This document shows, piece after piece, positions 58,706-64,000 of a stretch of DNA of 64,000 nt. Origin of the DNA: Scalesia atractyloides (Eukaryota > Streptophyta > Magnoliopsida > Asterales > Asteraceae). Positions within the stretch are counted from its first letter, which is position 1, and each line of letters opens with the position of its first letter. The stretch lies in the NCBI GenBank assembly GCA_947069175.1, contig CAMTDV010000003.1, positions 28,546,853-28,610,852 of the forward strand, given 5' to 3'. Made by a program: the position numbers and the translations under genes. Under the pieces are notes generated by a model. That model saw only the letters and a program-made list of their open reading frames with translations. It was not told the origin of the DNA and searched no databases.

Positions 58706-61700
58706 CTCTCTAAAACACCCAGATTGCTCTGCCTTACAACTAAAGAAATCAATTAGGATGACTCTTGAAGTCTGGATCCATTATAGTGTACAAATCACTG
58801 TATGTTTCATGAATGTATCATCTGGATACTTGTTTGATCTTAGTTGTACTTGGTTTGAGGGAAACCCAATGGGTTTTTGTTTTTGCATTGTAATTTGTTT
58901 TGTGAATGTTCTAGTGCTGGAATCATAGTTGTAGTTAATGTGTAGATGGCTTCATCGTTGGCATTTTGATTGCTTAATCGGTATAACGTAAACTTAGTTG
59001 TTTATAGAAAACTTTGAAGAGAAGATTAATTTATAAGTTATTTTGATCCGTTGAGAGCTATTTTTTTGGTAAGTTGTTAGTTAAACTGGAAAATTAAGTT
59101 CCTTACCGTAAGTTTGGAGAGTTTTTACTTAGAATTAAGAAGAGTTTCAAACTGAGTTCCGAATAAGATTTACCAGGTTGTATTCTGGATTTAACTCATT
59201 AATCGAGTTAATGTATTTAAGAAAGTTTGCATATTGAGATTATTCGGTCTTATGTGTCAAATTTGTCTCGATAGTACCAAATCAAGATGCCGATTTAATT
59301 CATCGTCATTATCCGGATATTAATAATTGTTTAAACCTGTTTTCATGTCCACATTGCACTTAGTGTTGGGCTTTGTAAAATTTCATATTGTGATGTGCCT
59401 CAAAGACTTTCATCTCAGTGTTTAAATTGTTTCATGATCTTGTTATCATGTTTTATTAAGGTGATACAAGCAGATTGAGCAACTGCTGCAAATGCGGCTC
59501 GCTATTCAAAGATTGCCAAACAAACCAAATGCCTTATTTGTAATCGCTTGGGATACTCTAGTTATGTTTTAGTGGTTACGAGAATTGCTTTTGCTTTCAA
59601 TAATATAACTCAATGAATTTATATATAGACTTTGGCATTGTCTTTCATTGAACAACACAAATTGAAAGTACATAAATGTATCAAATGTTTAAGAAGATGT
59701 ATTATGCGGCTTTATAGTTATGGTGCATTAATCACGGATGAGAGATAGTAGTAATATAAATCTAACCGTTAATGAAAGTTCATTTGCCATTGATATGGTA
59801 GGTATTCCTTAGACAGTTTAAAGAAATGATTATTGGGCAATGGATGATATACTAACATGTGTTGATCATGTATGGCTCCTGAAAGTTCGTTTGATGGACG
59901 GAATGGGACACAACTCCTATTAGTCATTATTGTTTTACTTCTAAATCACTTCTTTCTTATATTCTTCGAGTCCTTTAATTTTCTGTAGCAATGGCTGAGG
60001 AACGCGTATGATGCTTATTTTCAAGTTGCTTATACTGTTTTGTCATTGAACAAATTACCATTGGGTGATTTCTTTCCAGCCTATCATACAAACATGCATC
60101 CAGATTTTAGATTGTTAAATTGCGACACAGATGAAACATGTAATGTTTCTTGTTACCATCCTTTGTGGTGCAATAGTTATAAACTAATACATCTCTATAA
60201 AAGATACAAACTGGATTAGACATTTGAATGGTAAAAAGATTTTTGGTAGCTGGGGATATGAGTGCTCCTCCAAAGATCAAATTTGTGATACAACCGCAGG
60301 TTTCTTCAGCACACGCAATGAACTATACCAGACCTAGTGAAGCCATGCAATTGAGAATGTTGATGAAGAACTGATATGTGAAAGGTATTTGAGATTGTGA
60401 ACTAGTTTGTATAATTATGGGTGAAAGAACATGTTACATTCGAAAACGTGTTGCAAGGTGTTGCTAACTTATGGACCAAATCAGTTAGAGACTGACAAGT
60501 TATATTTTAGAGTTGATGTTCTTGAAGCTTGATTGTCATTAGATATTAGATAAAGAAAAAGATCATTGACGTTCATTGCTCGGAATGTTGTCAAAAAAAA
60601 TATTAGATAGTGGTCAAAATGTTTTAATTAGATTCCTTAGTCATGTAAAAAATAACTGACATTCACAAAGTTTAGCCTCCTTTGTCCTCTTGAATGTGAG
60701 TCTATCTTTAGCAAGATGGAATGACATTAGGGATTGTGATTCTATCTTTTATAATTTTACTCAGATACGATAGTGATAATGCTACAATAATCCTATTTGT
60801 CCTCGTATCTGCACCAGTCAGGCGTAAATCATGAAGACAAGTTGTAGAGGTTGAATTTGTCAAGTTTCAGTATAAGTGTTCTAGTTAAGTTTCTTTGGGT
60901 GTGTTGTTACTTGTTAATAGTGGTTTACTATTTGGAAAAATTGTTTCTCATTCATGCAATGAGCTCTTTTCCAGTTACTTCCTCTATAGGATTCATATTG
61001 TTAAATACTTATGAACTAACTTCTCAAATGTTATCTTTTGCTAGTTCCATATTGCCTCATGTTTAGATTAACTTCTTCATCTGGGTTTAGTAATTGTTTG
61101 CCTTTACTCGAAAGTAATTGTGTGCCAATTTGGCTTTATGTTTTTTAGATATGGTGGTGTGTGCTCAAAGTTTTGTATTTTCGACATTCTCAAGTCTGCT
61201 CCAGAAGTACTTTGGACTTGTTTAACGACATCCAGATCTACTCGAGGTTTCCCTGAATGCTTCTCTGTCCCTGATACAAATACATAGTTCATAGACGCTT
61301 CTCTCATGCTATCCAGCTTTGGTTCTACCTCTCATCTGCTTCTGTCGTGAACCATCAGGCATTGAGAGCATTGTGAACGAAACTTTCTAAGTTCGTTTTG
61401 AATCAGTTTGTAGCTTGCCAATATATAAGACATCAAGCACAAATCAGCATCAGGGAGGTTTATTGAAAGAAAGATGTGTGAGATCAACATGATTACTTGT
61501 TTGATCTGAGGTTTAAGGTTCAATAGGTAATCATTAAAGGGCTTTTTATGCCGAAGGGACTTAGCAAGCCCGATCATGGATACACAATTATTACGATTTG
61601 TGGAGCTCTCGGCTCATTGGGGAGAATACTGTTACAAGTGCAAGTCATGAATTGATGACTTAAGAAAATTCGATGATGATTTAGATAAGAGAAGGATCCT

Positions 61701-63850
61701 GATGCGCATGTAGGGGGAGCATCGGGCCTACAAGCTTCTATGCTGCAAACATTGCAGGCTGAGGGATTTGAAGGAATGGAGCTTGGAAAGATAGAGTATG
61801 ATGTAATTTGGTTACTTTTGATCTAAAATGGACTTTCTATGCTGATTTATTTTGGAAGATGCGATGTTGTGGAAGGGACTGGAAAATTAGAGTTAGTATT
61901 GATTTAGCTGAAAGTTTGAACTTTGTTGATATGTAGGGAAGAGTATTGATCGAGTACGTGAAGTGATTCGGAACTAGAAACTTTCATTGGTGTTCTTCTG
62001 ACGATTTGAACCTCATTCAATCCGAAGAGTCCGTAATGGTCTATTAAAATATGTTTCAATCTTCAGATTGACTCCAAAGAGGGTTATGTTACCCAAATGG
62101 GAATACTCCGGTTGTACGAAAGAGTGGATTTGCGACAGTAGTTGGTGATGATACGTATGGTATCGGGTTATATATACCATGGAGTTCTTGCAAACTTATG
62201 TTGCGATCTCATCATCTTGCCTAGTTGGATTTAAAAACCATTAGCACAGCTAACTGAGGTTGTAATCCTCATTAGTTGTTTGAATACGTATTAAGTTAAT
62301 GAAATATTAATTCATTGGCAGCTGTCACTCAAAAGATTTAGTATATGGGTGAAACAAGGTTTTGAAGATGGTGTATCTCCAGTAGAATTGGCCAAAAATT
62401 CCCATTACGATGTTTGATCTCGAGATAAGATTCAGGATTTGGTTATTGTATGTTGTTGCAAATGCTTGAAGCATTTCAATGAAATATGCTAAGTGATAGA
62501 GGATTTATTGATTTTGATCTAGTTTGGCTCGTCTAATGAAGATGGAGCATCAATGAAGAATAATGTAACGTCATCTGTGTTATTGAAGAAGTTTCAGCTT
62601 AGCAATTTCATTAAACACGAGGTATGTACGTCTACATGAAATCCCAAAGGTGTTGTGCATGGAATGTGATATTTTTCAAGCATGGTACAGAGAATAAGGT
62701 TATCAGGTCAACATGAGATCCGACTGATCAAGGGGTTTGTAATGCACTGGTGTATGCGGCTCTCAAGTCAATGGTCTTATGTAATTTGTAAACCTTTATA
62801 TAGTCGAACTTTTATTGTCGTTTTAGTCGCGATTGTTCATAAACTACAACCTTTATGAATCTTGATTAAAGATTCCAAATTTTGTTGCTAGATAATCTGA
62901 TTCTTGAGTTTTCAAGTAGTCTTCTTTATAGCTTACTTGTCTTTGATACGTTTGATCCATTGTAGTATAATTCCAAATTGCTAATATGAAACCCAATCGG
63001 ACAGACTAACAACAAGATATTAGTTCAGACAACATACAAGTATTATAATTAAAAAGAGAACTTGTAGTTTTGAGCCTTGCATTTCCCTCAGTGCCTTTAC
63101 GCTTGCTGCCGTTGTTTAGAAAGATCAATCTTAAATTTATTATCAAACTGGTAGATTTGCACAATGGAACCATAAAAAGATTTAATGTAGCTGGGATGAT
63201 AATCGAGCTTCTCACATAGCAATGAATCACATATGATCGATTTATCATGTTAAGCAAAGTCTTACCATTAGGCAAATGTTCCTTAGCCCATTCTTAAGAA
63301 ACCTGCTCAATATAATTGTTGAGAGAATGTTGTAATAATCTTGTTAGCAAAAGTTAACATTCTAAACTAGTTCAGTAATATAATTGTGTTGTAATTGAGC
63401 TAATTTAAATGGACACCTCTCTGTGATGAGGAATGTTTCTAAAGCTTACAAATTCTAATATCAAAGTGTCGACTATATGGACATGTAATGTTTACTAAAT
63501 TTTTAATACCTGTAACTGCTGCTTAACTGGGATGTTCACATAACTGAGTTTCAATCAGTTTAAGAACAAAGATCAGCTATAAGATCATCTATTGTGCTCG
63601 AGAGTAAAGTGTAGAATCAAAGGCTATACTCTTGATTGTTCACAAAGATTGAATGAAATGACATGATCTACGCTTAGATGAACACTAATTGTAGATCAAC
63701 TGATTATCAACAATTAGCCATCCTTTGGTCATTTCGGATCATCTACTTGCTCAGCAAACACAGTTGGAATCAAGTTAGTTGTATTTAGACTCCATATCTC
63801 ATGTACTATGTGGAATCGAATGTGCGAGCCAAAGAAGCCGAAAATACCAA
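58706..63850 (+). repeat. Noisy copy of 46607-52415 (accessory ORF, LTR, leader)
   Basis: The order and wording of 46607-52415 can be followed throughout, but with dense substitutions and many one- to three-base deletions, so it is about 0.7 kb shorter. Recognisable landmarks are the accessory-ORF part (59500-62735), an LTR start at about 62738, the inverted-repeat right arm near 62980-63105, the LTR 3' half (63110-63525) and the leader to 63850. Flanks on both sides are near-identical to their counterparts, so the change in quality is abrupt. Confidence 0.8.
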
Positions 63851-64000
63851 GTGATAATGACCATCGTCTCCTGATATTGGTGCCATTCGTATCTCGCCAC
63901 CAATCAGGACGTATAAATGAAGACAAGTTGTAGAAGGTTCGGATGTTCAAGTTTCAAGTACTAAAGCTGTTCTAGTTGAAGTTTCTTTGGGTGCTGTTGT
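63851..64000 (+). pseudogene. Family-B accessory ORF, start of a further copy
   Basis: The sequence returns to near-perfect identity with 52416 onward, including the 'ccatcgtc' variant typical of that copy rather than of 48912. This is therefore the second 3.5-kb subunit of the second 12.1-kb unit, and the array continues beyond the window. Confidence 0.85.

Overview
The window is plant nuclear DNA: AT-rich, with GT-AG introns, tRNA-derived SINEs, plant-type Ty1/Copia retrotransposons and one intron-rich leucine-rich-repeat receptor kinase gene. The retroelement proteins, especially the extra 3' ORF of the long Copia elements, resemble those I know from Asteraceae genomes (chrysanthemum/Tanacetum relatives). 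That placement is recall, not a search result.

Layout. 1-2540: decayed Copia gag with two zinc-knuckle regions (+). 2541-4146: intergenic, with a possible hAT terminus. 4147-12273 (-): an apparently intact 19-exon LRR receptor-like kinase of 949 residues, HPCA1/At5g49770-like. Its 3.1-kb intron 11 carries a SINE with a perfect 16-bp target-site duplication (TSD) and a deleted short-LTR Copia element. 12274-17002: intergenic, with two short related SINEs, a compound microsatellite and a minisatellite containing a perfect 24-bp palindrome. 17003-27035 and 40364-64000 (+): one family of Sirevirus-like Copia elements (family B), broken up by later insertions. 27036-40363 (-): a 13.3-kb Sirevirus-like Copia element (element A) with both LTRs, a primer binding site (PBS), a polypurine tract (PPT) and TSD AATTG. 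It sits inside the accessory ORF of a family-B element.

From 44157 onward family B forms a tandem, LTR-sharing array. A unit of about 12.1 kb (pol end, accessory ORF, LTR, leader/gag, accessory ORF, LTR, leader/gag) is repeated. Inside it a unit of about 3.5 kb is itself duplicated. Most copies are nearly identical, but 58706-63850 is a noisy copy full of small deletions and may be an unpolished assembly stretch.

The most unusual signal is an array of imperfect palindromes around TTCGTACGAA in element A. They are spaced about 20 bp apart and fall in four settings: both LTR U3 regions, the leader between PBS and gag, and both sides of the TATA box in front of the accessory ORF. They occur only in non-coding DNA and lie just upstream of TATA boxes, which suggests a cis-regulatory array. 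Family-B LTRs instead carry a long internal inverted repeat (about 150-bp arms). The only gene likely to make a working protein is the receptor kinase; every retroelement frame carries stops or frameshifts.
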